DNA from: Cryptomeria japonica
Lineage: Eukaryota > Streptophyta > Pinopsida > Cupressales > Cupressaceae
DNA length: 64,000 bases
Reading direction: 5' to 3'
Assembly: GCF_030272615.1 (NCBI RefSeq)
Contig: NC_081414.1
Coordinates: 770,603,653 to 770,667,652, forward strand
Made by a program: the position numbers and the translations under genes. A model generated the notes under the pieces. That model did not search any database. It had not been told where the DNA came from and was given only the letters and a program-made list of their open reading frames with translations. Shown one piece after another: positions 12,270 to 22,887 of the stretch (positions are counted from its first letter, which is position 1; every line of letters begins with the position of its first letter).

Positions 12270-14068
12270 ATCACTCAAAGTGTGAAAAATTGTCAAAATT
12301 TGGCATCGTTTTTCTCGATGTTAGTGACATGTAAAAATGATTCATTTGATCTTGCAAGATCATGTTATAGAACTCTAAAAAATCTCTCTTGGTTTCGGTA
12401 GACTTGGATATAGTTGCTCGTGGTGACACTTTCTCCGTTGCGACAAAAAGCATCAGATGGGTTCAATGAAAAGTTGCACAATACCCCATCTTTCAATCCG
12501 CTCATCGCGGCACCAAACTGTCAGCTTGTACGCATTGGGGTGGCTAGGTTTATGCTAGTAATGCCTTCTTTTTTCTCTCCAACTCGCCTAATTGTTGCAA
12601 GCCACACCCTAGCAGCGAAATCACCGAAGTGCTCGGGTTGCTCAAAGTTCTCAATATTCGGTATCACATTTCTTGATGCTTGTTAATCATAAGAATGAGT
12701 TGTCTGATCCTATAGGGTCATGTTATGGCACTCTAAAAAACCCTCTCTCTATTTTAGTAGACTCGGATCCAGTTGCTCATGGCAATGCTTTCGCGGTTGC
12801 GACAAAAAGCATTAGATGAGTTCAATGAAAAGTTGCAGAATGCCCCATCTTTCAATTTGCTCGTTGCAGCACCAAACCATTAGCTCATATGAATTGGGGT
12901 GGCCGGGTTTATGCTAGGAATGCCTTCTTTTTTCTCTTCAACTCGCCCAATCATTGCGGGCCACACCCTAGCAACGAAATCGCCTAAGTGCTCAAGTTGC
13001 TCAAAGTTGTCAATATTCAACATCATGTTTCTTGGCACTCGTTAATCATAAGAATGAGCCATTTGATCCTATGGGGTTGTGTTATGAAACTCTAAAAAAC
13101 CCTCTCTCGATTTCGATAGACTTGGATCCAATTGCTCGTGGCGATGCTTTCTCAGTTGCGACAAAAAGCATCAGATGAGTTCAATGAAAAGTTGCACAAT
13201 GACCCATCTTTCAATCCGATCATCACGACACCAAACTATTAGCTCATACACATTGAGGTGGCCAGGTTTATACTAGGAATGCCTTCTTTTTTCTCTCCAA
13301 ATTGCCCAATCGTTGTGGGCCACACCCTAGCAGCGAAATCGCCTAAGTGCTCAAGTTGCTCAAAGTTGTCAATATTTGGCATCATGTTTCTCAGTTCCAG
13401 TTAATCATAAGAATGAGCATCTGATCCTATGGGGTTGTGTTATGGCACTCTAAAAAATCCTCTCTTGGTTTCAATAGACTCGGATCCAGTTGCTCGTGGT
13501 GACACTTTCTTGGTTGCGACAAAAAGCATCAAATGAGTTCAATGAAAAGTTGCACAATGCCCCATCTTTCAATCCGCTCATCGTGACACCAAACCATCAA
13601 CTAATACACATTGGGGTGACTAGGGTTATGCTAGGAATGCCTTCATTTTTCTCTCCAACTCGCCCAATCATTGCGGGCCACACCCTAGCAACGAAATCGC
13701 CTAAGTGCTCAAGTTGCTCAAAGTTGTCAATAATTGGCATCACGTTTCTCGGAGCCTATTAATCATAAGAGTGAGATGTCTAATCCTACGAGGTCATGTT
13801 ATGGTACTCTAAAAAAGCCTCTCTCAGTTTTGGTAGAATTGGATCCAGTTGCTCGTGGCAACGCTTTCTCGATTGTGACAAAAAGCGTTAGATGAGTTCA
13901 ATGAAAAGTTGCACAATGCCCCATCTTTCAATCCTCTTGTCATGGCACCGAACCATCAGCTCGTACGCGTCAAGGTGGCTAGGTTTACACTTGGAATGCC
14001 TTCATTTTGCTCACCAATTCGTCCAATTGTTGCGGGCAACACCCTAGCAGTGAAATTGCTTAAGTGCA
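12270..14068. repeat. 359-base tandem repeat, about five units
   Basis: The marker TTGCTCRTGG starts at 12414, 12773, 13132, 13490 and 13849, giving a period of 358-359 bases. Units share phrases such as GCGACAAAAAGCATCAGATG and GCCACACCCTAGCAGCGAAA. They are richer in CG dinucleotides than the surroundings, and many unit differences are CG to TG or CA, as expected for methylated DNA. A 90-codon open frame recurs in units 1 and 4 (12414-12686, 13490-13762) but is broken in the others, so it is not treated as a gene. The first unit is the most diverged and merges with the flank near 12270. Confidence 0.9.
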
Positions 14069-14402
14069 TGCATTAGATGAATAGAAGTTTATGGGCTATG
14101 CAATATTTTAGAATGGGTATTGGTACAATGGTGTCTTACATTGTCTAATTTTGGTTCTTTCCATGTTTCCTTTATATAGTCTTATTTCAACTATAAATAT
14201 TGAATTTGTGTTGATCTCCATAAGCTTGTGTCTTGGATTACAAACACATGTTTAGGTTCAAAGCTTAAGTAACAATAAACTTTGTGCAATTATTCATTTA
14301 ATCATTTGTACAACAATTATGGATAACCATGATAAATTATTTGCATTAACCAAAAAGCTACAAATCCATGCAACATTGTATACCATTAAAACTATCAAAT
14401 AT
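14069..14402. other. Unassigned spacer between tandem arrays
   Basis: AT-rich unique sequence between the 359-base and 109-base arrays. A TATATAG-containing stretch near 14170 is the only promoter-like word. No coding signal is seen. Confidence 0.4.
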
Positions 14403-14728
14403 ATCCAATACAGACAAATAGGCTTGCCAAAAGCCATATGGACATAGAATTTCACATATTCATAAAACAAAACATATGTTCAAAATTGCTTTAGAGGCAT
14501 ACAACATGATATCCAATAAAGTCAAATAGGGGCTTTCCAAAAGCCATATGGACATAGAATGTCACATATTCATAATACAAAACATATTTTCAAAATTGCC
14601 ATATAGGCATACAACATGGTATCCAATAAAGTCAAATAGGAGCTTGCCAAAAGCCATATGGACATAGAATGTCACATATTTGTAATACAAAACATATGTT
14701 CAAAATTTCCATATAGGCATACAACATA
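14403..14728. repeat. 109-base tandem repeat, three units
   Basis: Units begin with ATCCAATA at 14403, 14511 and 14621 and end at about 14728. Each contains CCAAAAGCCATATGGACATA and an AAACATATGTTCAAAATT-type stretch. The array sits directly downstream of the gene B stop codon (minus strand), so it may be in that gene's 3' untranslated region. Confidence 0.85.
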
Positions 14729-14742
14729 GGACCCTATTCTAT

Positions 14743-16877
14743 TCATTTCCCTCTAGGGGAAGGAAATAGATCATGAGATATCTTTTCTTGTCGAGGGGAT
14801 GCAGATGTATATGATGCAGGTGTCTTTCTAGTACGTCCACTCGACCTCCTCTCCAAATGTTTTTGTAACTCCACCTAATACAATGAAAAGAATGATGTTA
14901 GCATATGTAAAAGTTGAATTTTAGAATGACATATAATAGAATAGTCACTTACCACATACAAATAATCGTGATGTTCATCCACAATAGGTGCACGTTCATG
15001 ATCTGGAGTGACAAGCCCCTCCTGTAAGCATCACAATATAAATTAAACTAAACACAAGTGTCGTTAAAATTTTCAATAACATTTTATTAAGATAACAAAT
15101 GTAATGATAAATTTACTAAATTTACAAATATGTCATACTTTTGTTAAAGCAGTTGAACTTGCTACTGCTGCAACAACACCACGCTCCATTAACGCGTGGA
15201 CAACAAGAGGAGTCTTTGATGTCAAGATCTGAAAATTAAACAAAGTATATTGATTAATCGCCAAAACTATCTATATTATTTAATAACAATATTAAAAATA
15301 AATTGTTTACTTAGGTGAAAGATTGTCAATGAAATAGACTGCGAGGTGTTGATGTTGAAGCTCTAGCATCAAACTATTTGACATCCAAAATGAGTAATTA
15401 GAAAATCATTCACATAAGGTTCAACTATCTACATATAATAATTATATTTCTTCACTCGTTGTATACCTATGGAGTCGACGAACTTGTGAAAAAGGGTGCT
15501 GTAGGAATGTTGCTAGTATTGTGAACACTTTGACCCTGATTTTTTATCATAATAATTTACTAATTTAGATATATTCTCAAATTTTCATATAAGATTTAAT
15601 AAAAAAGAATGAAATGGACTTGTAATGAAATTCACCTGGGTATCAATTCCAAATGTTTCGTTCAACAAGGATTCTGTCATGACAATGTTCTTTGTAGCAA
15701 ACTCTGCTCGTGCACTTGCATTCTTAGAACTATTAGGATCATAAGTGAAAAGAGAACCACAAGATCGACAAAAATGAGCTGGAACTCGATGCCTAGAAGA
15801 ATCACCATCATCACTCGCATCACCCTCTACTAGAGGCCTAACATACTGTATAAGGGTCTAAGTGAGTGAGCTAATGGAGTCTAGAGTTTCAACCTCAATA
15901 CTCTCCTTCACAATGGAAGGAATAATAACATGCTCCACCATAGGTCTAGCTAGGGTATTGGTGGGAGATTTGGGTCACGCTATGGACCCTCTCTATCATG
16001 TGAGGAGCCACCACCTCTACCTTGGAAATCTAGAAAATCAAAATAGTTTGGGATCTCATTAAGGACAAACTCATAGTACAATTTTCTCAAAAAGTATTGG
16101 CTACCTCATGATTATTGCATGGGGATTGATCAAATACCATCCACCACCTATCTCGAAAATTGTTCTTAATCCCTTCATGATGACACCAATGAATAGGGAA
16201 TCTCCTACATCTAGGGTGTAAAGGTTGATTCATTCGGGGGTCTGTAAAAAGAGCACACAAGTCAAATTTATTAATTTTGTTTTTCTTCACTACCGCATAT
16301 GATAATTTGTCAGCATAAAATTGCTCTTGTTCTTCCTTATTACTGGACCAAAAATTTATTTGCCCACTCACAGATTGTATGTGAGATACAGTAGATTGCG
16401 AAGAGCTAGCAAGGTTTGTCCTATAGGAGTTTGTTCCAGTGGGATCTTTTAGCCTTGTGATTAAACCTTCAAGATCTTTTTGGCTATTTTCTATTTGACC
16501 TAATAGGTTTTCTTGTGTACCTATGGGATGTCTAGGGATTGTAGGATGTTCTTGATGTGCTTCTTCTTCAATATGGTCTTCATGAGGAGGTGATTGAGTG
16601 TTTTCAACTTTTTCTTGTTTAATCTCATTTCCTGATAATGAAAATAAATTTAAATAAATAAACATAGTTTAATCTTCAAATTAATAAAAAAATGACAATA
16701 AGAAAACCAAAATGCATACCTCTTTGAGCTCTTCGATGGTGTAGCGGCATTTTGATGAGAGATGGACAACTTAGTGCCCAATATCAAGCTTCTACAAAGG
16801 GAGAGCTCAAAAAAATGGCACCCCAAATCGCCAAAACATGGGTTTGGGAATGCAGAATGCATCCAAAATGCAGACAT
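14743..16877 (-). pseudogene. Gene B: unrecognised multi-exon gene, convergent with gene A
   Basis: Likely exons on the minus strand: 16877-about 16724, about 16649-15636, 15535-15467, 15373-15311, 15228-15139, 15021-14953 and 14874-14743. The last five introns have GT..AG ends and all are phase 0. The 15311-14743 exons are 63, 90, 69 and 132 bases, all multiples of three. The long exon encodes an acidic/Gln-rich stretch, then CRRFPIHWCHHEGIKNNF, DRWWMVFDQSPCNN, and later a HFCRSCGSLF Cys pair; it has frameshifts near 16084 and 15970. The final exon is basic (ERRSSGRTRKT). Stops sit where CAA or CAG would fit (ends of exons 15467 and 15311). No known family is recognised. Position and decay suggest it is the second gene of the same mobile element as gene A; a decayed host gene is the alternative. 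Confidence 0.55.
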
Positions 16878-16897
16878 GGTTTTTTTTAAAGTTTGAA

Positions 16898-16975
16898 ATG
16901 CTCATAAGGCATGTTCACTATAGGGCACGCACCCTATAGTGCACACACCTTATAAGGCATGTGCCTTATGAGCAT
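16898..16975. repeat. Compound hairpin (cruciform-like) beside gene B
   Basis: Outer 14-base arms ATGCTCATAAGGCA (16898-16911) and TGCCTTATGAGCAT (16962-16975) are perfect inverted repeats. Inside is a second hairpin with 10-base arms CACTATAGGG (16916-16925) and CCCTATAGTG (16932-16941). An overlapping alternative is ATAAGGC, loop ATGT, GCCTTAT (952-969 of the same kilobase). The arm-GGC, 4-base loop, GCC-arm format matches the hairpins at 224-273. It lies about 20 bases upstream of the first ATG of gene B. Confidence 0.75.
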
Positions 16976-17444
16976 TTTTCATTTTTTTTACCACAACTTC
17001 GTGCATATACCTGCTCCTTCAGGTATTGATCTAATCTTGAGTACCATGCCCTAGGAGCTTGTTTTAGACCATACAGGGCCTTCTTCAACTGACACACAAA
17101 TGTTTCATCATCATGTATCATGAACCCTTCTGGTTGTTCCATGTATACTTCTTCTTCCAATTTTCCATTTAGGAAGGAAGATTTTACATCATTCGATATA
17201 CTTTATAGCCCTTGTAGGCAGAGAAGGCTAAAAACATTCTAGTTGCTTCTAATCTAGCTACCGGTGCAAATGTTTCTTCAAAGTCAATCTCTTCAACCTG
17301 AAAGTAACCTTTGCACACTAGTCTAGCTTTGTGCCTAACAATCTTACCTTCTTCATTCATCTTATTCCAGTAGACCCATTTTGTGCCAATGATGTTCTTG
17401 TCTTCCAGTCTAGGGACTAATTCCCAAGTCTTATTCTTCGCCAT
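16966..17444 (-). pseudogene. Copia 1 reverse transcriptase, N-terminal part
   Basis: The piece at 17444-17184 carries the conserved entry region (NKTWELVP, IGTKWVYWNK, HKARLVCKG, ETFAPVARLEATR). A single-base loss near 17185 shifts the frame, and the protein continues at 17160 with [12 protein letters not shown] and [20 protein letters not shown]. The catalytic YVDD block, which should follow about 40 residues later, is not present because the element is cut. The last residues before the stop at 16966 do not match the family and come from adjoining DNA. Confidence 0.9.
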
Positions 17445-17831
17445 CTATTGGAGTTCTTCTTCGATGGCATCCATCCATTCTTGTCTTTTGCTAGCCTCAT
17501 TGAATGTTTTGGGTTCAACATCAGTCATGAGGGAGAGGTTGACTTGTTCATCATCCCAAGAAAGTCTTCTTCTAGTCTGCACACCATCGCTCTTATTTCC
17601 CAGAATTTGCTCTTCTGGGTGATTTAGTTGTACATACCGGTTGGGAGCCTTCTTGGATGCTTCCTCTGATTCAATATCTGACTAAGCTTCATCATCTTCA
17701 CCACCGGAATTGTCATACCAGTTAACCTATGGTCAAAATCTTTTGTGCATATCCTCATCAACTTTTACATACACACTCTCAATGACTCTTCTTAGTCTTT
17801 TGTTGCAGCATTTGTAGGCCTTGCTATTGGA

Positions 17832-18635
17832 TTAGTAACCAAGGAAGATTCCTTCATCACTCCTGGAGTCAAAACTTCCTACACCATCCATATCTTTCTT
17901 GATAAAGAACTTTCTTCCAAATACTTTGAAGTATTTGACTGATGGCTTCCAATCATACCACAACTCATAAGGTGTCATTCTGTTGTTTGTTCTTAATTGA
18001 ACCTGATTCCAAGTGTATGCAACAGTATGAAAATCTTCCTTCCAATATGTGTCTGCCAAACTGGCTTCATTTAACATGGTTCTAGCCATCTCCTTGACTA
18101 TCTTGTTCTTCCTTTCTACCACACCAATTTGCTGTGGTTTCCTAGGAGTTGAGTATTGCCTTCTAATTCCATGTTTTTCACAATAATCTTCAAATTCATT
18201 TGATGTAAACTCTCCACCCTGGTATGATCTTAGGCATTTTAACCTGCACCCACTTTCTTTGTCCACCATCTTCCTAAAGATCTTGAATCTTTCAAATGCT
18301 TGTGACTTATCTTGTAGGAAGGTGACCCATGTCATTATTGAGTAATCAATAAAGAGCATAAAGTATCTTTCTCCTACAAGTGCTCTTGTCCTAGTTGGAC
18401 CACATAGATCTATATGCACAATTTCAAGTTGTCTTGAGGTGTTGTGCTCTTTTGTCCTGAAGCTCACCTTAGTTTTCTTACCTTTCACACATTCATCACA
18501 AAATGTGCTTACCGGTTTGATGATGGGTGGAATATTTCTGACACACCCCAATCTACTTACCGCAACTAGGTTATCACCATTTATGTGGCCTAATCTTTGG
18601 TGCCACATTCTACTTTCATCAACTTGTCCTAACAT
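17832..18635 (-). pseudogene. Copia 1 integrase
   Basis: The N-terminal HHCC zinc domain is visible: WHQRLGH, then CDECVKGKK. The catalytic core follows, with HIDLCGP (first Asp), CLRSYQGGEF where the family has RSDQGGEF, and GVVERKN (Glu). The second catalytic Asp is therefore Tyr, and FIDDYS has become FIDYS. The frame is open to a stop at 17832 after DEGIFLGY. The protein would insert cDNA into the genome, but this copy cannot be active. Confidence 0.93.
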
Positions 18636-18658
18636 GCATTGGGACTCATAGCATTCCT

Positions 18659-19814
18659 TTAGATTACATTGCCATTTGTTCTCTTTCCTTCTACCACAAC
18701 TTGATCGGTACCGTCTTTCTTTATCTGGAAATCAATTGAGTCAAAGGTGAATTTGTAACCTTTGTCACACATCTGACTCACACTCAATAGATTGTGCTTT
18801 AGGCCTTCCACATAATATAGATCATGTGCCTTCAATTTTTCATCAATACTTAGAGTGCCTTTTCCCTTTATTTTGATGGATGAGCTGTCTCCAAACCTTA
18901 CTGAACCACCTCCAGTCTTCAAGTTTGATGAATTTCTTTTTGTCACCAGTCATGTGGTTGGAGAAACCACTATCTACAACCCATAGATTTTTCCTTTCAG
19001 CATGTAAGGTAGTCAACACTATGAGACTTGATTCTGCCTTTTCATTTTCTTTCTCAACCCATACCAGTTTGGTTTCCTTCTTCTTGTCAGCTGCTATATT
19101 ATGCTCAGGTTTAGTTACCACTTCTTGATCAATATTTGTCTTCTTCTGCTTGATCTTTCGGTTGTTACACAACTTTTCTATGTGTCCAAACTCTTGACAA
19201 TTATAGCATTTTACATCTTCATATAAGGGAACATCCTTAAAATTATTGTAGGATACCAGTTTATTCTTCCTACATTCAAAACTCTTATGACCATATCCAT
19301 TGCACTGATAATAGACAACATTCATATCCCACAGTGCATTAAATGGATTTCTACTTTCATAACTCATAGAGGGCTTATTGACTAATCTACAGTCAGCTAT
19401 TCTATGCCCGAATTTTTTACACCAGTAACAATAACCATGAAAGTTTGAAACATACCAGTTAGGTTGCCTTGGTCCAGAATGGGATTGCCTCATCGGGGGT
19501 CTTTCCTTCATGTTGTTTAATCTAGTGAATCCTTCATGGTCAACTCTTGCATTTCTCCTTGGATCTTCATGTTGATACAAGAGGTGTGGCCTATGGTTAT
19601 TTGTTGTATATCGATTTGAGTGGCAATTTCCAACAACATCTGCATATGTCTTTTTGCCGGTATCCTTGCCTACAATGAATATCTTCTTTTCTTCACCTTC
19701 AAAAGAGGAGGTGAACTTTATTTCTTTTCCAAATTTATCTTTGTGGGTTGAACTTTGACCTTCTTCAAAGCCTAAACCATTAGTGTCTTTGGATTGCTTA
19801 TGTTTGCTCAACAT
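18659..19814 (-). pseudogene. Copia 1 zinc-knuckle region and protease
   Basis: Three CCHC-type zinc knuckles are seen in the frame from 19814: CYWCKKFGHRIADC, YQCNGYGHKSFEC (first Cys lost) and CYNCQEFGHIEKLC. The aspartic protease follows at about 19000 with WVVDSGFSNHMTGDKKKF (catalytic DSG). A frameshift near 18890 moves the rest (GGSVRFGD, KGKGT, YYVEGLKHNLLSVSQMCDKGY) to another frame that ends at 18659. The extra Gly/Asn-rich stretch with several knuckles between gag and protease is longer than in most Copia elements. Confidence 0.9.
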
Positions 19815-19987
19815 CTTGTCTAAGGCCTCAGTGCTGCCTTCATATTTCCTCCTTATTTTTATTTCTTCTTACTTTCCTTAAGCTCCTTTCTGAGCATCAC
19901 TATTTCTGCTTCCAACTCTTGATGCTCCTTTTCTTTCTTTATTAGATCAGAGGATGTAGCTTCACATATCCTCTTAGTTTCTTCCAA

Positions 19988-21216
19988 CTACAATTTCAAG
20001 TCAGATATAACTTGACTAGACTCATCTAGGGATTGCTTCAAGAGATCTTGTTCATCTACTACAACAAGCTCGACCTTTTTGAGTTCTCTTCTTGTTTTTC
20101 TCAATTCCTCAAGAGCACTAATAAATTCACCTTCCGAGTCCACTTCAGCTTCAATATCCTCTTCTTCCTCATCTTCATCAAATGATTCACCAAGTGCCAT
20201 GAAGAGATTGACTTTTCTGTCATTCTCATGGTAATCATCTTCTGATTCATTTTCTTTATCTGTTGTATCATCCTCAATGGTATATAGGTGGTTCTGATTC
20301 CGATAGACTCTCCTTCCTTTCCAGTAGTCATTTCTTTCTCTATCTTTGCCAACAGATTTTGTGAACTCTCTTGACTCATCTCTATAGGTTTCTTTATGAG
20401 GACAATTTGCAGTGAAGTGTCTGACTTCCCACAGTTGAAACATTTAAGTGGTAGCTTTCCTTTATACCATCTGGATCCTCTTTTGAGCTTCTTGAAATTT
20501 TTTGCTACTTCTGTATTAGAATGTTCACTGGATTCTTTATGAGTAGCTGCTTCTTTGCCCTTTTTGGTGATGTTGACTGCTGCTTCTTTCCTTAAAGAAG
20601 TATCACCAGTTGTTCTCATCTCATAGGCTATCAAAGAGCCAAATATCTCATCCATTTTAAAGGTCTTTAGGTCCTTGGCTTCTTCTATGGCAGACACCTT
20701 AATATCATACTTGGGTGTGAGAGATATAAGTACATTCTTAACAAGAGTCTCATTTGCATTCTCTTCACCAAGTCCTCTGATGGTGGTCACAGTTTCATCA
20801 AATATGTGAAGATAGTCTGCAATCTTTTCATCATCTTTCATCTTAATGCTTTCAAGTTGGCCCCTTAGTGCTTGCAACTTGGCCTCTTTGACTTTTTCAT
20901 CTCCTTTAAACAACCTCTATAATTTATCCAAAGTGTCCTTTGTTGAAACATAGTGCATGACTTTGACAAACTCATTATCAGACAGTCCACTCAAGATAGC
21001 ATGTTTGGCCTTTGCATTGTTCTCATATTCCTTTTTGGCATCTGAATTAGTGGGAGGAACACTAGGAACAACATACCCATTCTTGACAGACATCCACACA
21101 TCAAAACCCAGGGAGAAAATATAGGTCTCCATTCTTCTGCTCCAGAAGGCATAGTTAGATCCATCAAACATGGGGGCTTTTGAGGAAGCAGACTCATTTC
21201 TTGCCATTGTTTTCAA
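19988..21216 (-). pseudogene. Copia 1 gag
   Basis: The start at 21216 (MKTMARNESASSK) is followed by FDGSNYAFWSRRMETYIFSLG, the usual Copia gag entry motif. Further on come GQLESIKMKDDEKIADYLHIFDE-type capsid sequence and LTPKYDIKVSAIEEAKD. A zinc knuckle CFNCGK..HFTANCPH spans a frameshift near 20430, and an acidic EDEEEEDIEAEVDSEGE segment leads to a Leu/Glu-rich coiled coil (LEELRKTRRELKKVE). One stop (after DTLDKL, 20917) and at least one frameshift break it. Confidence 0.9.
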
Positions 21217-21261
21217 GGTCTAGAATCTACCCAAGGTTTAATGATAACCGAGAACCTATGC

Positions 21262-21273
21262 TCTGATACAAAT
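21262..21273 (-). promoter_or_regulatory. Copia 1 primer binding site
   Basis: On the minus strand TGTATCAGAGC follows the LTR end ..TTCAACA after ATT. It differs by one base from the usual TGGTATCAGAGC that pairs with the 3' end of initiator Met-tRNA. It fixes the inner edge of the 5' LTR. Confidence 0.85.
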
Positions 21274-22887
21274 TGTTGAACACAAAGTACCATTGAGAGG
21301 GGGGGTGAATTAGTGGTTCCTAAACTTTTTGACCTTTCAAGACAACTTCAGAATACCTGTTATTAACTTAAGCACTAAACAATTAAACCGGTAAAGAAGG
21401 AAGGACAACCAAAGAGATCAATCACACAAATGCAACTCACAACACCAGATGTACCAGGAAAATCCAATATGGAAAAAACCTCGGTGAGAAAAATTGTTGG
21501 AGACTACTCCTCTAATCCAGCCTCACAAGAAAACATTGGATTACAAAGATTTAGGGCACCAACCCAAGGAGCACCAACCCCTGCACCAAGCTCCAACTTG
21601 GCAATGTAAATTGAAATACAATTTAGATACAATTAAGGGTTCTTGTTGCAAATGAATTTTGCAACTCTTGATCAAATATCTTACTGCTGGTTGACAGTCT
21701 TTTCTCCTCCTCTGAATCTCACACTATCGGTTGTGAGATCTCTTTCTCTAATTCTTGGCCTCTATTATCACTCTTTCTCTCTCACAGTCCCACTGCACAC
21801 TGTGTGACACTTGGATGCTGCCTTTCTCTACTACACCTTGCCGGTTTTGCTTAATTATTGAACTACAGTTATACCAGTACTCAATCACTACCAATTAAAC
21901 CCTCTCACAGTTTTCTTGCTCACTTACTCTACAACTTTCTTAAAAAAAATTCTAAGGCTGAAATTATTCTCTAGACTTAATCTCTCTTCTCACTTTTTCT
22001 TCTATGCAGCATCAACTTGCTCTATCTTGAGCTCATATATTTATCACCATGGTTTCCTACCAAGAAGCAATTCAAATTTGGAGCAGTTAGGGTTTCCTTT
22101 TCCTTACACAATCTGCATGAGATCTGATCCAGTCCATCTTAGGTTGATCACCTATACTCTAGAGATGAATCTGTACACATTTCCATTACCTAATGCATAC
22201 TTGCTAAAGATAGCAATCACGTACAAGATTTCCTCCCTTGAAATCTATTGACTCATAAAATGCTCAACTGTTTCCCTTTCAAGGTCTTCTTGCAATTGGA
22301 ATTCCTTTGCATTGATCTAGGCATGAACTGCTCCCTGATCTTCCTCTATTATCCTTTCTTCCTCAAGCCGCATCAATCAGTTTCAATCCTGTGATTTGTG
22401 GTTGTTTGATTAATGTCGACTAGCTATTTCAACAACCATGTCGATGGAGGCTTCACCAACCTCTACATGTTTGACACCTCAGCTCCAAATGGCATCACAA
22501 TGGTCAATCACTTAGCTCACTGACACGCAATGGGTTGATACCTTATCATTCAATGAACTCATACCAGTACATCCCTTTACCGGTGAGACCTTCTTCTTTT
22601 GCTAATCAACAATGCACACATCCCCGGTAACATACCTAACTTTATCATTTTACCTCTTCAACAAAAATAGGCAGCCGACCTTCAGATCAATGTATTTCTC
22701 TACCAGTTGTTTACTGAACAAGTTAATATACACAGTCTTCATCCCGGTTTATGCCTTACCAATAAACCTTCATTCTGTTTGCTCACTCTCATGTGAATTT
22801 CCATCATACCGATCACTCTTTCTTTTTTACCAATGACCTTGCCAAACCGGTTGACATCAATGACAACTGAATGCCAAAATGCCAACA
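21274..22887 (-). repeat. Copia 1 5' LTR
   Basis: On the minus strand it starts TGTTGGCATTTTGGC at 22887 and ends CTTTGTGTTCAACA at 21274, about 1.6 kb. Near the inner end it has the C-rich block AATTCACCCCCCCTCTC and a CTCACCGAGGTTTTTTCC stretch, both shared in position with the other LTRs in the window. No matching 3' LTR is present. Confidence 0.85.

Larger units (their letters stand above)
16990..22887 (-). mobile_element. Copia 1: Ty1/Copia LTR retrotransposon, 3' half of pol missing
   Basis: Reading on the minus strand: 5' LTR (22887-21274), primer binding site, gag, zinc knuckles, protease, integrase, and reverse transcriptase that stops being recognisable near 17005, just after [18 protein letters not shown]. 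The rest of reverse transcriptase, RNase H and the 3' LTR are absent. The break lies beside the hairpin cluster at 16898-16975, so deletion or insertion of the neighbouring element probably removed them. The gene order integrase before reverse transcriptase marks the Copia type. Confidence 0.93.

Noticed and set aside
12414-13762. 90-codon frames at 12414-12686 and 13490-13762
   Set aside because: They lie in the 359-base tandem repeat, are open in only two of five units, and have no recognisable motif.
16898-16975. tRNA or structured small RNA gene
   Set aside because: The arms do not form a cloverleaf, there is no anticodon arm or TTCGA loop, and the repeat format recurs at other sites as simple hairpins.
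220-16980. Definite claim of one giant transposon with named termini
   Set aside because: I could not find a target duplication or a terminal inverted repeat joining 224-312 with 16898-16975, and the Copia 1 remainder is not on the left side; kept only as a hypothesis.
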